Below, piece by piece: positions 19,905-27,948 of a stretch of DNA of 64,000 nt. The notes under the pieces were generated by a model, which was not told the origin of the DNA, made no database searches, and worked only from the letters and a program-made list of their open reading frames with translations. The position numbers and the translations under genes are program-made. Location: the NCBI RefSeq assembly GCF_016890225.1, contig NZ_JAFELM010000045.1, positions 62,001-126,000 of the forward strand, read 5' to 3'. How positions within the stretch are numbered: position 1 is the first letter of the stretch; the number at the start of each line of letters is the position of its first letter. The DNA is from Bacillus suaedaesalsae (GTDB lineage: Bacteria; Bacillota; Bacilli; Bacillales; SA4).

Positions 19905-21185
19905 TTAAATCCAGCCTCTGAAACGAGAAGCTTCAGCCATTTTACGAACACCAACCATATAGGCAGCTAAACGCATGTCAACACGGCGGGACTGCGCAGT
20001 ATCATAAATGTTATTAAATGATTTGACCATCACTTTTTCAAGCTTTTCTTCAACTTCTTCTTCTGTCCAGTAATAACCTTGGTTATTTTGAACCCATTCG
20101 AAGTAAGACACCGTAACTCCACCCGCACTAGCAAGTACATCAGGAACTAACAGAATTCCACGCTCAGTAAGAATTTTAGTCGCTTCTAAAGTAGTAGGTC
20201 CATTAGCTGCTTCAACTACAATCGTTGCACGGATATTATGTGCATTCTCTTCTGTAATTTGATTCTCAATGGCAGCTGGAACCAATATATCACAATCAAG
20301 CTCAAGAAGTTCTTTATTTGTTATTGTATTGTTAAATAGTTTTGTTACAGTTCCAAAGCTATCTCTACGATCTAATAAATAATCAATGTCTAATCCCTTC
20401 GGATCATGAAGTGCACCGTAAGCATCTGAAATACCGATAACCTTTGCTCCTGCATCGTGCATGAATTTTGCTAAGAAACTACCAGCATTACCGAACCCTT
20501 GTACGACAACACGAGCTCCTACAAGATCGATTCCCTTTTTCTTAGCTGCTTCATTAATACAAATCGTAACACCTTTGGCCGTTGCAGATTCACGACCATG
20601 TGAACCACCAAGTACAAGCGGCTTACCGGTAATAAATCCAGGTGAGTTAAATTCATCGATTCGACTATATTCATCCATCATCCAAGCCATAATTTGTGAA
20701 TTTGTAAATACGTCTGGAGCTGGAATATCTTTTGTTGGACCAACGATTTGGCTAATTGCTCGAACATATCCACGGCTTAAACGTTCAAGCTCTCTAAATG
20801 ACATCTCACGTGGATCACAGACAATTCCACCTTTACCACCACCGTATGGTAAATCGACAATACCACACTTTAAGCTCATCCAAATAGATAATGCTTTTAC
20901 TTCTTTTTCTGTTACGTTCGGATGGAAACGAATACCACCCTTTGTAGGTCCAACTGCATCGTTATGTTGAGCTCTATATCCTGTAAATATTTTAACAGAA
21001 CCGTCATCCATCCTTACTGGAATCTTAACAGTCATTAAACGTAACGGTTCTTTTAATAGTTCATAAACTTCTTCTGGGTATCCTAATTTTTCTAATGCAC
21101 TATGTATGACAGTTTGAGTTGATTTTAAAACGTCTAGTTTATCTTCACCATCATGAGATTGATCTGTGTTCTTTTCGGCTACCAT
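19905..21185 (-). CDS. gudB: NAD-specific glutamate dehydrogenase (GudB/RocG type)
   Basis: Catabolic enzyme converting glutamate to 2-oxoglutarate and ammonia. The 426-residue protein has the substrate-lysine segment PYGGGKGGI, the KDIPAPDV loop and the Rossmann segment VVQGFGNAGSFLA. The sequence EVKALSIWM shows a single VKA, so the 9-base duplication that silences gudB in B. subtilis 168 is absent and the enzyme should be active. The start is ATG 21185, seven bases after GGGAGG. Position next to ypdA and mecB supports gudB rather than rocG. Confidence 0.93.
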   Translation of the reverse strand: MVAEKNTDQSHDGEDKLDVLKSTQTVIHSALEKLGYPEEVYELLKEPLRLMTVKIPVRMDDGSVKIFTGYRAQHNDAVGPTKGGIRFHPNVTEKEVKALSIWMSLKCGIVDLPYGGGKGGIVCDPREMSFRELERLSRGYVRAISQIVGPTKDIPAPDVFTNSQIMAWMMDEYSRIDEFNSPGFITGKPLVLGGSHGRESATAKGVTICINEAAKKKGIDLVGARVVVQGFGNAGSFLAKFMHDAGAKVIGISDAYGALHDPKGLDIDYLLDRRDSFGTVTKLFNNTITNKELLELDCDILVPAAIENQITEENAHNIRATIVVEAANGPTTLEATKILTERGILLVPDVLASAGGVTVSYFEWVQNNQGYYWTEEEVEEKLEKVMVKSFNNIYDTAQSRRVDMRLAAYMVGVRKMAEASRFRGWI

Positions 21186-21437
21186 CTGTAAACCTCCCAA
21201 AAATTTTCAACTAATAAGTATTGTCTAGCTACCCGTACATAGTATACACCTTCAATTAGTTTATGCAAAGATAGAAAAATAAACTTTTCGAAAGTTTTTT
21301 GTAAACGATTTCATTATATATACATCAAGGAAGAAGAGGACTGAATACTTAGAAAATTTGTATTTTTACAACGGTTTTTGCCTTTTCTATTTTACCAAGC
21401 AATCTTCGTTTTTATTCATTTTCGGGAGATAATAATA

Positions 21438-21469
21438 AACCTTTACAGCTATAGGAAACTGTAAAGGTT
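21438..21469 (-). terminator. Terminator of mecB
   Basis: AACCTTTACAG pairs with CTGTAAAGGTT, overlapping the mecB stop, with a T/A-rich tail on the minus strand. Confidence 0.75.
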
Positions 21470-22067
21470 ATTGATTTTTTATAAAATGCGTGTAAATCTG
21501 TTTAACAGCATTTTCACTCATTATTTCCTTACCATACTCACATACTCGATAAATTGTAACAGTTGCCGAGTTTCCGAATTCAGCTAAAACTGGAATTACA
21601 TCATCAATTAAGCGACCTGTTATATCACTATCTTGAAATAATAAATAATAGTGATTTTGAAAGAAGTATAATGAGCCTCCTTCAATTTCTAGTGCAATCA
21701 ATTGATTGGATAATGAGATAACATCTTCAAACGAATTAAATTCATAGAAAATATCCAAACTCTCATCAACTGTTACTTGCATTTCAATATATTCATCTAA
21801 GAAGTCGTCATCATCCTCAAGATGTACTCCCTCTTTTGTAACAATTACAACCATTCCTTGAGCTTGCAATGAATATACCTCTACAGCAAGTGGGCCATCT
21901 ACTTCAAATCCAAGCTCAATACTCGCTTCATCCATCATATCTTGAAACAATTGTTGAACCTTTGGAGCATCCTGCCATAAATCTTCCTTCGTTAATCCAC
22001 GTTCCAAAAGGTCATCAAATGTGAGGAATACTTTAATCTTATTGTAGGTTAAACGTTCTAAGCGCAT
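21468..22067 (-). CDS. mecB: Adaptor protein MecA family (MecB/YpbH)
   Basis: A 199-residue adaptor of the MecA family, which delivers substrates to the ClpC-ClpP protease. The N-terminal substrate-binding part begins MRLERLTYNKIKVFLTFDDL. An acidic middle (DDDDFLDEY) and a C-terminal ClpC-binding domain from about residue 100 follow. The position next to gudB and the ypb genes marks it as the second paralogue, YpbH (MecB), rather than the competence regulator MecA. TAGGGAGG precedes the ATG. Confidence 0.9.
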   Translation of the reverse strand: MRLERLTYNKIKVFLTFDDLLERGLTKEDLWQDAPKVQQLFQDMMDEASIELGFEVDGPLAVEVYSLQAQGMVVIVTKEGVHLEDDDDFLDEYIEMQVTVDESLDIFYEFNSFEDVISLSNQLIALEIEGGSLYFFQNHYYLLFQDSDITGRLIDDVIPVLAEFGNSATVTIYRVCEYGKEIMSENAVKQIYTHFIKNQ

Positions 22068-22151
22068 TGGGTAACCTCCCTACTACCAACTCCCACACCC
22101 TTACTAATACTATATGAGAAGATAGTAAGATGGTTCATCGCAAATTCTCTT

Positions 22152-23057
22152 CTACATTCTAGATTCTAGCCAAGAATCCCACTCAGCTTTTGTATTTCCA
22201 ACTATGTGCCTCTGATATAAATCCTTTTGATCTTGTGTTGTAAATTGAAGAGCATTTCCTCCAACTCCAATTTCGACAGTAGGAAATTCGTTTATTAATC
22301 GATCAACTAGTATCAAGGTTTCAGGTAAATTCATACCGAGTGTACACGATAAGAAGAGGAACTTAGGATTTACCTCTTTTAACACTATATCCACATCCTC
22401 AGGTGCTATACTGCCACCTAAATAGACTACTTCATATCCTTTTCTACGGAGATAAAGGGTGAAAATTAGTAAGCCAAATTCATGTAATTCATTCGGTCCA
22501 CAGACCGCCACTACTTTTGGTAAGTATGAGTTTGTAGGTAGTGAATGCATGATATTCCCAATTCTTGATCTGAGAAAAGAAGAAGCAAAATGCTCATGAG
22601 CACTTGTTATTTTCTTTCTCTCCCATAAATCCCCTGTCCGAACTAAGACAGCTCCCAGTATATCAATGACCACTTTATCGATTGAATAAAAGCTAAAGGC
22701 CTGATTTAAATACTCATGTGCACTATTTTCATCAAAATGCATTAGAGCATCTAATAGCTTGTCTGCAAGTTCATCATCAAAATAGCCTTCTGATTCACTG
22801 TGATTGGATGTCTCAGTAATTAAGCCACTATTTTCTAATAAGTTTATGGCTTGGCTTATGGTAAACCCTTTGTTTATTTTTTGGATAAGCCATTTTAGTA
22901 GTTTTACGTGCTCTTCCGTGTATAGACGATGTCCTGCTTCATTGCGAACAGGTGCGATGATATGATATCTTCTCTCCCATGCACGAAGGGTACCAGCTTG
23001 AATACCGAGCATTTGTGATACAGCTTTAATATTATATTTTCCTTTTGGTTCTGACAT
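22152..23057 (-). CDS. MerR-type regulator with B12-binding domain, CarH/LitR-like photoreceptor
   Basis: A 301-residue protein with an N-terminal MerR winged helix (residues 8-31 YNIKAVSQ...AWERRY), a four-helix-bundle cobalamin cap (about 95-175) and a B12-binding Rossmann domain (about 180-300). The CarH/LitR photoreceptor signature is intact: Trp145, nine residues, then Glu155-His156. Next comes E190-L-H192-x-x-G195, the lower-ligand histidine motif. Spacing between the two histidines (36) is almost that of Thermus CarH (35). Such proteins bind adenosylcobalamin, repress DNA in the dark and fall apart in light. There is no carotenoid cluster beside it. Start ATG 23057 follows GGAGG. The gene is absent between mecB and ypbG in B. 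subtilis. Confidence 0.85.
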   Translation of the reverse strand: MSEPKGKYNIKAVSQMLGIQAGTLRAWERRYHIIAPVRNEAGHRLYTEEHVKLLKWLIQKINKGFTISQAINLLENSGLITETSNHSESEGYFDDELADKLLDALMHFDENSAHEYLNQAFSFYSIDKVVIDILGAVLVRTGDLWERKKITSAHEHFASSFLRSRIGNIMHSLPTNSYLPKVVAVCGPNELHEFGLLIFTLYLRRKGYEVVYLGGSIAPEDVDIVLKEVNPKFLFLSCTLGMNLPETLILVDRLINEFPTVEIGVGGNALQFTTQDQKDLYQRHIVGNTKAEWDSWLESRM

Positions 23058-23271
23058 AACACTGGTCCTCCAATAAACAATTACTATACTATGCCCAACC
23101 ATAAGTTTGTATTCTTTAGAATACCGTCGAAAACTTGTTGCAAAAGGGCATTAAATACTTTTTCTTGTTAGAAGTATAGCCCAACTTCAGTTGTGTGTAA
23201 ACTTTGTATAACTTTTGTTTATTATTTTTTTTATATTCATTGTATCAATTTAGATTCAACACTGCTTCAAG

Positions 23272-24048
23272 TTATTTTTTATGAGCAATGGTTAGTAAAT
23301 GAGTTTCAGCAGGTGCTCCTAACCTTAATGGTATTGCGGTTGTTCCATACCCATTACTAATAAGAAGCTTTGAATGCCCGTATGTAAAAACTCCTCCACG
23401 TTTGTATGGTCCGAATTTCCCTATGCGGATTTGTCCACCATGAGTATGCCCACTCAAAATTAGTCGAATATGATATTCAAGTTTCAATTGATTTACAATT
23501 TGTGGATTATGACTGACTAAAATTTTAAAACTAGGGTCATGCGAATCAAGGATTGCAAGATCTAAGCGGTCCCGTTCCTTAGCAATATCGTCTACTCCAA
23601 GCAAACAAATTTTTTCACCGGTACTTGACTCAAATGTTACTGATGTATTATCTAATATTTTGACTCCATTACTTAACAGGATGGAGTCAAGCTTCCTGTA
23701 ATCTACTTCATAATCATTGTTTCCCCAAACAAAATAACAAGGTCCTAACGCTCGTAGCTTTTTGATATTTTCTTCTACTCTTGTGAACGGAACATTTTTC
23801 TCGGTTAAATCTCCACCGATAATCACTAAATCTACATTATCTACAATCGAATTTAACATCGAAGAAGAGATGTCACGCTTATGAATATCTGATATAAAAT
23901 AGATTCTAATTTTCCCAAAACTATCTGGAAAATCATTGAAGTATAATTCAGAAGATACTATTACATTTTTATGTGCCTCAAAATACATATATAAAAGTAG
24001 AAGCATGGATAAACATGCTCCTATAAAGATGGTTATGAATAAAGTCAT
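23272..24048 (-). CDS. ypbG: YpbG-like metallophosphoesterase
   Basis: A 258-residue membrane-anchored metallophosphoesterase with an N-terminal membrane helix (2-22). The metal-binding motifs are in order: SDIHKRD near residue 55, GGDLTE near 80, GNNDYE near 113, SHNP near 180 and GHTHGGQ near 200. All metal ligands of the calcineurin-like fold are present; the natural substrate is unknown. Its ATG overlaps the stop of the upstream 134-residue membrane protein as ATGA, so the two are probably co-translated. TAGGGAGG gives it its own ribosome binding site. Confidence 0.88.
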   Translation of the reverse strand: MTLFITIFIGACLSMLLLLYMYFEAHKNVIVSSELYFNDFPDSFGKIRIYFISDIHKRDISSSMLNSIVDNVDLVIIGGDLTEKNVPFTRVEENIKKLRALGPCYFVWGNNDYEVDYRKLDSILLSNGVKILDNTSVTFESSTGEKICLLGVDDIAKERDRLDLAILDSHDPSFKILVSHNPQIVNQLKLEYHIRLILSGHTHGGQIRIGKFGPYKRGGVFTYGHSKLLISNGYGTTAIPLRLGAPAETHLLTIAHKK

Positions 24049-24449
24049 AGTTCCTCCCTACTTCTTTCATACGATAAATGTCTCTTTAAGTTTATAGAAA
24101 TCATACCATAGATCACGGTCATTAGAAAAAACAACAGGAAAACAGAAAAATTTAATAAAAATAAAACAATAAAGTTTAATAAATATAGGGAAGAAACAAA
24201 AATCTCACCAAGGCTTATATTTCCCTTTTTACTATAAGCGTATAGTAACTCAATACTATTTCTAAATAGTGCGCTACTTGCAAGAAATCCGATTAAGAAA
24301 AAGAACATCCCAATGACAAACGATGCAGGATCTAATATGACTGCTGAAATAAATTGCGTTGAGTAATTAAATAAAAAGGGTGGAATTAGGATAGCTGAAA
24401 GTAAACTGCACATAAAACCTGCTGAATTATATAGAACATAAGTAAACAT
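24045..24449 (-). CDS. Unrecognised small integral membrane protein
   Basis: A 134-residue protein with about four membrane helices (roughly 5-30, 38-62, 82-108, 108-122) and a short basic C-terminus (LKRHLSYERSREEL). I do not recognise the family. It overlaps the metallophosphoesterase gene by four bases, which suggests a joint function. Its ribosome binding site (AGGAGG, about 7 bases before the ATG) forms the 3' arm of a 13-base hairpin that also looks like the terminator of the gene upstream, so its translation or transcription may be limited. Confidence 0.65.
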   Translation of the reverse strand: MFTYVLYNSAGFMCSLLSAILIPPFLFNYSTQFISAVILDPASFVIGMFFFLIGFLASSALFRNSIELLYAYSKKGNISLGEIFVSSLYLLNFIVLFLLNFSVFLLFFLMTVIYGMISINLKRHLSYERSREEL

Positions 24450-24453
24450 AAAA

Positions 24454-24488
24454 ATCCCTCCTACCTACATGTATGAGGCAAGAGGGAT
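24454..24488 (-). terminator. Hairpin: terminator of CBS/ACT gene that sequesters the next ribosome binding site
   Basis: On the minus strand ATCCCTCTTGCCT pairs with AGGTAGGAGGGAT (13 base pairs including G-T pairs), followed by TTTTT. The 3' arm contains the AGGAGG of the downstream membrane-protein gene. Confidence 0.7.
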
Positions 24489-24505
24489 GAAGATGATACT
24501 TCGAA

Positions 24506-25138
24506 TTAATCTTCGTGAATATCTAAGACACGGAAGCCAGCACTTTCTAGTTTGCTAACGAATTTATCCATATTATCGTTCTTTTCAACCTTCATTACAA
24601 TTCTTCTAACTAATTTATCTGTTTCATCAAACGTTGCAAGTGAGATAATCTTTTCATGATAATGTTTAGCAATTTCAGCTAATCTAGCGATACGGCCTTC
24701 TGTTTCAACAGACGTAAATGCAATTCTTACTCCTGGACGGTGCAAGCCAAATGCACTTTCGAATTGTTCAAGAACATCTGAACGAGTAACAATCCCTAAG
24801 AATGTTAAATCCTCTTCAACAACAGCTAATAAAGGTGTATCCTTTAGCTTAACTAACGTATTTTCGAAAATCTCTTCCCCATTAAGATAAATATCTTTTC
24901 GTGTTGCAACTTCACCTGCAGTTTTCTCTGCTAGGAATGTTTCTTTATCTTGAGGACTTTTAAAGAATTCTTCGTATACGTGAAATCTTGTAATGATACC
25001 AGCATACTTCCCCTCTTGTAATACTGGCATACCATCAACATCATGCTTTTCTAGAAAGTTTAACGTATCACTTAATGATGAATTAAAATCAACAGTAAAA
25101 CTGTGGTGATTTGCAATCATAATACTTTTTACGAACAT
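24506..25138 (-). CDS. CBS-pair and ACT domain protein (AcuB-like)
   Basis: A 210-residue cytoplasmic protein with two CBS domains (about residues 5-60 and 70-130) and a C-terminal ACT-like domain (about 137-205). This is the architecture of AcuB, the protein linked to the acetoin operon. CBS pairs usually sense adenine nucleotides. No acuA or acuC is beside it, so I do not use the acuB name. The ATG at 25138 follows GGGGAG by seven bases; a longer frame upstream lacks one. It is divergent from cotJABC. Confidence 0.8.
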   Translation of the reverse strand: MFVKSIMIANHHSFTVDFNSSLSDTLNFLEKHDVDGMPVLQEGKYAGIITRFHVYEEFFKSPQDKETFLAEKTAGEVATRKDIYLNGEEIFENTLVKLKDTPLLAVVEEDLTFLGIVTRSDVLEQFESAFGLHRPGVRIAFTSVETEGRIARLAEIAKHYHEKIISLATFDETDKLVRRIVMKVEKNDNMDKFVSKLESAGFRVLDIHED

Positions 25139-25239
25139 AATGACACTCCCCTTATTTATCAACAATACCCAAAAACATTTTCTTTCAATTCCTTTACACT
25201 CACTATATTCAACATTCACTCAAAAAAACCTTTCACACT

Positions 25240-25271
25240 GAAACATTTTTTATTAAACTCGCCCATACAAT
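25240..25271 (+). promoter_or_regulatory. Candidate sigma-E promoter of cotJABC
   Basis: The -10-like CATACAAT at 25264-25271 fits the mother-cell sigma-E consensus (CATACANT) exactly. An AAACATT -35-like element lies at 25241-25247, about 16 bases upstream. cotJ is sigma-E dependent in B. subtilis. Confidence 0.55.
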
Positions 25272-25334
25272 GATTGAAGAAAACCTTTTCATCACGAAAT
25301 CATGATCTCATCAAGAATAGGAGGTTTTATTTTT

Positions 25335-25562
25335 ATGTTTACTCATTATAAAAAATGGTATCCGTACGCGAGTCCGTTCGATCCATGTCCGCCAATTCCA
25401 GTAAAAACATATTCGACACCGCCAAATCTTTACGTAGGATTTCAGCCACAAGGCTTACCACAGTATTCTCCAAAAGAAGCGTTATGCAAAGGGACGTTGT
25501 GGCCGATTTTTTATGATCCCTACTTCAGTCCATATGAAAAACCTGTAAGGGAGGATGCTTAA
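25335..25562 (+). CDS. cotJA: Spore coat-associated protein CotJA
   Basis: A 75-residue proline- and tyrosine-rich protein (MFTHYKKWYPYASPFDPCPP...) matching CotJA. It is needed for placing CotJC in the inner coat. AGGAGG lies ten bases before the ATG at 25335; eleven upstream codons in frame have no ribosome binding site. The stop is separated from the cotJB start by one base. Confidence 0.93.
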   Translation: MFTHYKKWYPYASPFDPCPPIPVKTYSTPPNLYVGFQPQGLPQYSPKEALCKGTLWPIFYDPYFSPYEKPVREDA

Positions 25563-25563
25563 C

Positions 25564-25824
25564 GTGAAACAGCTTCCGCCAGAATTTTATGCGTTGATGG
25601 AGGATTTACAGGCAGTTGATTTTGCTTTAGTTGACTTAACTTTGTATTTAGATACTCATCCGAATGATTATGAAGCGATAAGGCAGTTTAATCAGTTTGC
25701 GAAACAAAGAGGGCTATTAAAAAAGCAAATTGAATCACAATTTGGACCTCTTCAACAGTATGGAAATAGTTATTCAGGATATCCATGGAATTGGGATGAC
25801 GGTCCTTGGCCTTGGCAACTTTAA
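25564..25824 (+). CDS. cotJB: Spore coat protein CotJB
   Basis: An 86-residue protein with the typical opening KQLPPEFYALMEDLQAVDFALVDL-type helix, then LTLYLDTHPND, and a Trp/Pro-rich end (YPWNWDDGPWPWQL). The start is GTG at 25564, nine bases after GGGAGG. The ATG three codons earlier touches that site and overlaps cotJA, so it is not used. It is the middle gene of the cotJ operon. Confidence 0.92.
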   Translation: MKQLPPEFYALMEDLQAVDFALVDLTLYLDTHPNDYEAIRQFNQFAKQRGLLKKQIESQFGPLQQYGNSYSGYPWNWDDGPWPWQL

Positions 25825-25848
25825 ACTGATTAAGGGGGGAGCTTTAGA

Positions 25849-26418
25849 ATGTGGATATACGAGAAGAAGCTACAATATCCTGTTAAAGTAAGTACATGTA
25901 ATCCGATGTTGGCAAAATTTTTAGTTGAACAATATGGTGGCGCTGATGGAGAATTAGCAGCGGCACTCCGCTACTTAAACCAACGATATACAATTCCTGA
26001 TAAGGTAATTGGGTTATTAACAGACATTGGAACTGAAGAGTTTGCACATCTTGAAATGATTGCAACAATGATCTATAAGCTAACAAAAGATGCAACTCCA
26101 GAGATGATGAAGGCAGCAGGTCTTGATGCCCATTACGCAAATCACGATAGTGCTCTCTTCTATCATAATGCCGCTGGTGTTCCTTGGACGGCGTCTTATA
26201 TTCAAGCTAAGGGTGACCCAATTGCTGATTTATACGAAGATATTGCGGCTGAAGAAAAGGCTAGAGCCACTTATCAATGGATTATTAATATGAGCGATGA
26301 TCCTGATTTAAATGACGGTTTACGCTACTTACGCGAACGAGAGATCATTCACTCACAAAGATTCCGCGAAGCTGTAGAAATATTAAAAGATGATCAAGGC
26401 AAAAAGAAAGTCTTCTAA
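25849..26418 (+). CDS. cotJC: Spore coat manganese-catalase family protein CotJC
   Basis: A 189-residue member of the manganese catalase family deposited in the spore coat. Ferritin-like helices carry putative metal ligands: GADGELAAALRY near residue 33, TEEFAHLEM near 63, and later AAEEKARATYQW and REIIHSQRF. The N-terminus MWIYEKKLQYPVKV is characteristic of CotJC. GGGGGGAG lies upstream of the ATG. It closes the operon, and a terminator follows about 50 bases on. Confidence 0.95.
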   Translation: MWIYEKKLQYPVKVSTCNPMLAKFLVEQYGGADGELAAALRYLNQRYTIPDKVIGLLTDIGTEEFAHLEMIATMIYKLTKDATPEMMKAAGLDAHYANHDSALFYHNAAGVPWTASYIQAKGDPIADLYEDIAAEEKARATYQWIINMSDDPDLNDGLRYLREREIIHSQRFREAVEILKDDQGKKKVF

Positions 26419-26465
26419 TTATCTATAATTTTCAGGTTGGGACTTAAGTACTCAGCAATTGATAA

Positions 26466-26497
26466 ACCCGAACGATTTTTTACCTAATAGTTCGGGT
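26466..26497 (+). terminator. Terminator of cotJABC
   Basis: ACCCGAAC pairs with GTTCGGGT, followed by CTTTATTTG. It lies about 50 bases after cotJC. Confidence 0.75.
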
Positions 26498-26632
26498 CTT
26501 TATTTGTTGTTGGAAAACTAAATATAATCATCCTCAAAGTAGAATAAATTATTCTACCTATTAAGTATACTTGTTTCGTACCTTTTGTTGATTTATTAAT
26601 CAGTTAAGTAGAAGAACTAATTTGTTCCATTG

Positions 26633-26748
26633 CGCTGCAGACACTCGCTTTCCGCGGGGAGGAAGCTGAGCCTCCTCGGCTACGCCTCCGGGGTCTCAGC
26701 CTTTCCTCTACTTCCCGCAGGAGTCGAGTGTCTTCCGCTCCATTCCAC
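26633..26748. repeat. Palindromic intergenic repeat, copy 1
   Basis: A GC-rich island in AT-rich surroundings. It shares ACGCTTTCCGCGGGGAGG-, GAGCCTCCTCGGCT- and CCCGCAGGAGTCGAGTG-type blocks with the copy at 53434-53558. ACACTCG near the left end pairs with CGAGTGT near the right end. The family is common between genes in Bacillus. The translated frames through it are not genes. Confidence 0.85.
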
Positions 26749-26789
26749 TAGTATTTATAAATGGTATGAAAAATCAAACAAATCCAGCC

Positions 26790-27248
26790 TCATTTATTTT
26801 CATGATATAAATTAATATCTTTCATTTCCTTCATCTTTGTAAACACTTCATTTCTCTTCTCCCAGTCAAATGGATATCTCCATTGAAGAGGCGCTTTGCT
26901 TACTATTTCTTTTCGCAGTTCCTGATACTCTTTTTCATGTTTATCTTTTTTCTTTTTATAATACGTACCTAACCCGCTCATAAAAATCAAAATCCCGATT
27001 AGTAAAAATAACAAACTATCTTGAACAATCACTAAAAAGATCTTCTCTGCACTTGCTGCATTGGGTTTGATTATAAAATAGTTCATATAGAAAAATAGAA
27101 AAAGAAAAGTGACTAAAGACCCCCATGTACAAAGAATTAACTTTTGCTTAAATTTATCAAATTTCTTTTTATGGTTATACACATTTTGTAACATTACCTT
27201 TGTCGGCTCATCTGTATGACTACCAAAGTCTTTAATAAATTGTTCCAC
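26790..27248 (-). CDS. ypbF: YpbF family membrane protein (DUF2663)
   Basis: A 152-residue protein with two membrane segments (about 38-58 and 72-92), a basic stretch after them (YYKKKKDKHEKE) and a soluble C-terminus ending in a PFDWEKRNEVF region. This is the layout of YpbF; its function is unknown. The start is GTG at 27248, eight bases after AGGAGG. In B. subtilis ypbF adjoins ypbG; here the cotJ cluster and the CBS/ACT gene lie between them. Confidence 0.8.
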   Translation of the reverse strand: MEQFIKDFGSHTDEPTKVMLQNVYNHKKKFDKFKQKLILCTWGSLVTFLFLFFYMNYFIIKPNAASAEKIFLVIVQDSLLFLLIGILIFMSGLGTYYKKKKDKHEKEYQELRKEIVSKAPLQWRYPFDWEKRNEVFTKMKEMKDINLYHENK

Positions 27249-27375
27249 AATGTAAGCCTCCTAAAAAAACCGTACTTTACTAACATATATTCACTTGTCC
27301 TAATAAATAGTATAAAAAAGTTATCATTGCTTTTTAAAAGAATTTTTTGATATAAATTGCAACAACTCATAAAAA

Positions 27376-27398
27376 AATAGCCCTAAAAGGACTATTTC
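27376..27398 (-). terminator. Terminator of the ypbB-recQ-ypbDE operon
   Basis: AAATAGTCC pairs with GGGCTATTT (one mismatch) across a short loop and runs into seven T residues on the minus strand. It overlaps the ypbE stop codon. Confidence 0.8.
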
Positions 27399-27943
27399 AA
27401 CGGTATTTTTAACACTTGTCCATTTGTTACTTCGTTTGTGTCTAAATCATTCCACTCTTTAATGAGTGCCTCTCCTTCACGACTGTTATAATAATGTTGT
27501 GAAATTGTATAAAGGGTTTCTTCTGCTTGAACAGTATGGAATAAGATTTTATATTCCTCTTCGTTTACAGCTGATGATTCTTCTTCATAGCCTTGAGAAT
27601 GTATAATTGTTTCATCATTATTAAGATTTATTGAAATTTCCTCTTTATATGGAGATTGTTCTCTCTTCTTCGGCAATTGTTTCTTCTCTTGAAGCTCACT
27701 GCTCAGATAAAATGTATAAACCAAAATAGCAACAGGTAATAACACAAACAAGAACGCTAAAAACCGTACGAGTGGGTACTTAAATTTTACCTTTGTCTTC
27801 TTTTTCTCATCTCTCACATTATGAACTTTGCTTCTTGGGGGAAGTGCAAGAACATCCTGCGACGAAGCTTTTGGGTTAATTTTTGTCTTCATCTTTTCTC
27901 TTAGTTGATTTGCTTGATCATTCGGATCCCTTGGATTGGACAC
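27392..27943 (-). CDS. ypbE: YpbE-like LysM membrane protein
   Basis: A protein of about 183 residues with a cytoplasmic basic N-terminal ~55 residues, one membrane helix (about 60-80), a spacer, and a C-terminal LysM domain (about 133-181, HTVQAEETLYTISQHYY...). LysM binds peptidoglycan, so the tail probably touches the wall. Two GTG starts are possible. The one at 27952 overlaps the ypbD stop as GTGA, but AAGGGG ends directly against it, so I prefer the GTG at 27943, eight bases further. It is the last gene of the recQ operon. Confidence 0.8.
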   Translation of the reverse strand: MSNPRDPNDQANQLREKMKTKINPKASSQDVLALPPRSKVHNVRDEKKKTKVKFKYPLVRFLAFLFVLLPVAILVYTFYLSSELQEKKQLPKKREQSPYKEEISINLNNDETIIHSQGYEEESSAVNEEEYKILFHTVQAEETLYTISQHYYNSREGEALIKEWNDLDTNEVTNGQVLKIPLK

Positions 27944-27948
27944 GTATG

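Noticed and set aside
19905-21185. Possible inactive gudB allele with internal duplication
   Set aside because: The region around EVKALSIWM has a single VKA, so the known silencing duplication of B. subtilis 168 is absent.
26630-26815. 61-codon plus-strand frame through repeat copy 1
   Set aside because: It translates the GC-rich palindromic repeat (RHSLSAGRKLSLLGY...). The same false peptide arises from every copy of the repeat, and there is no ribosome binding site.
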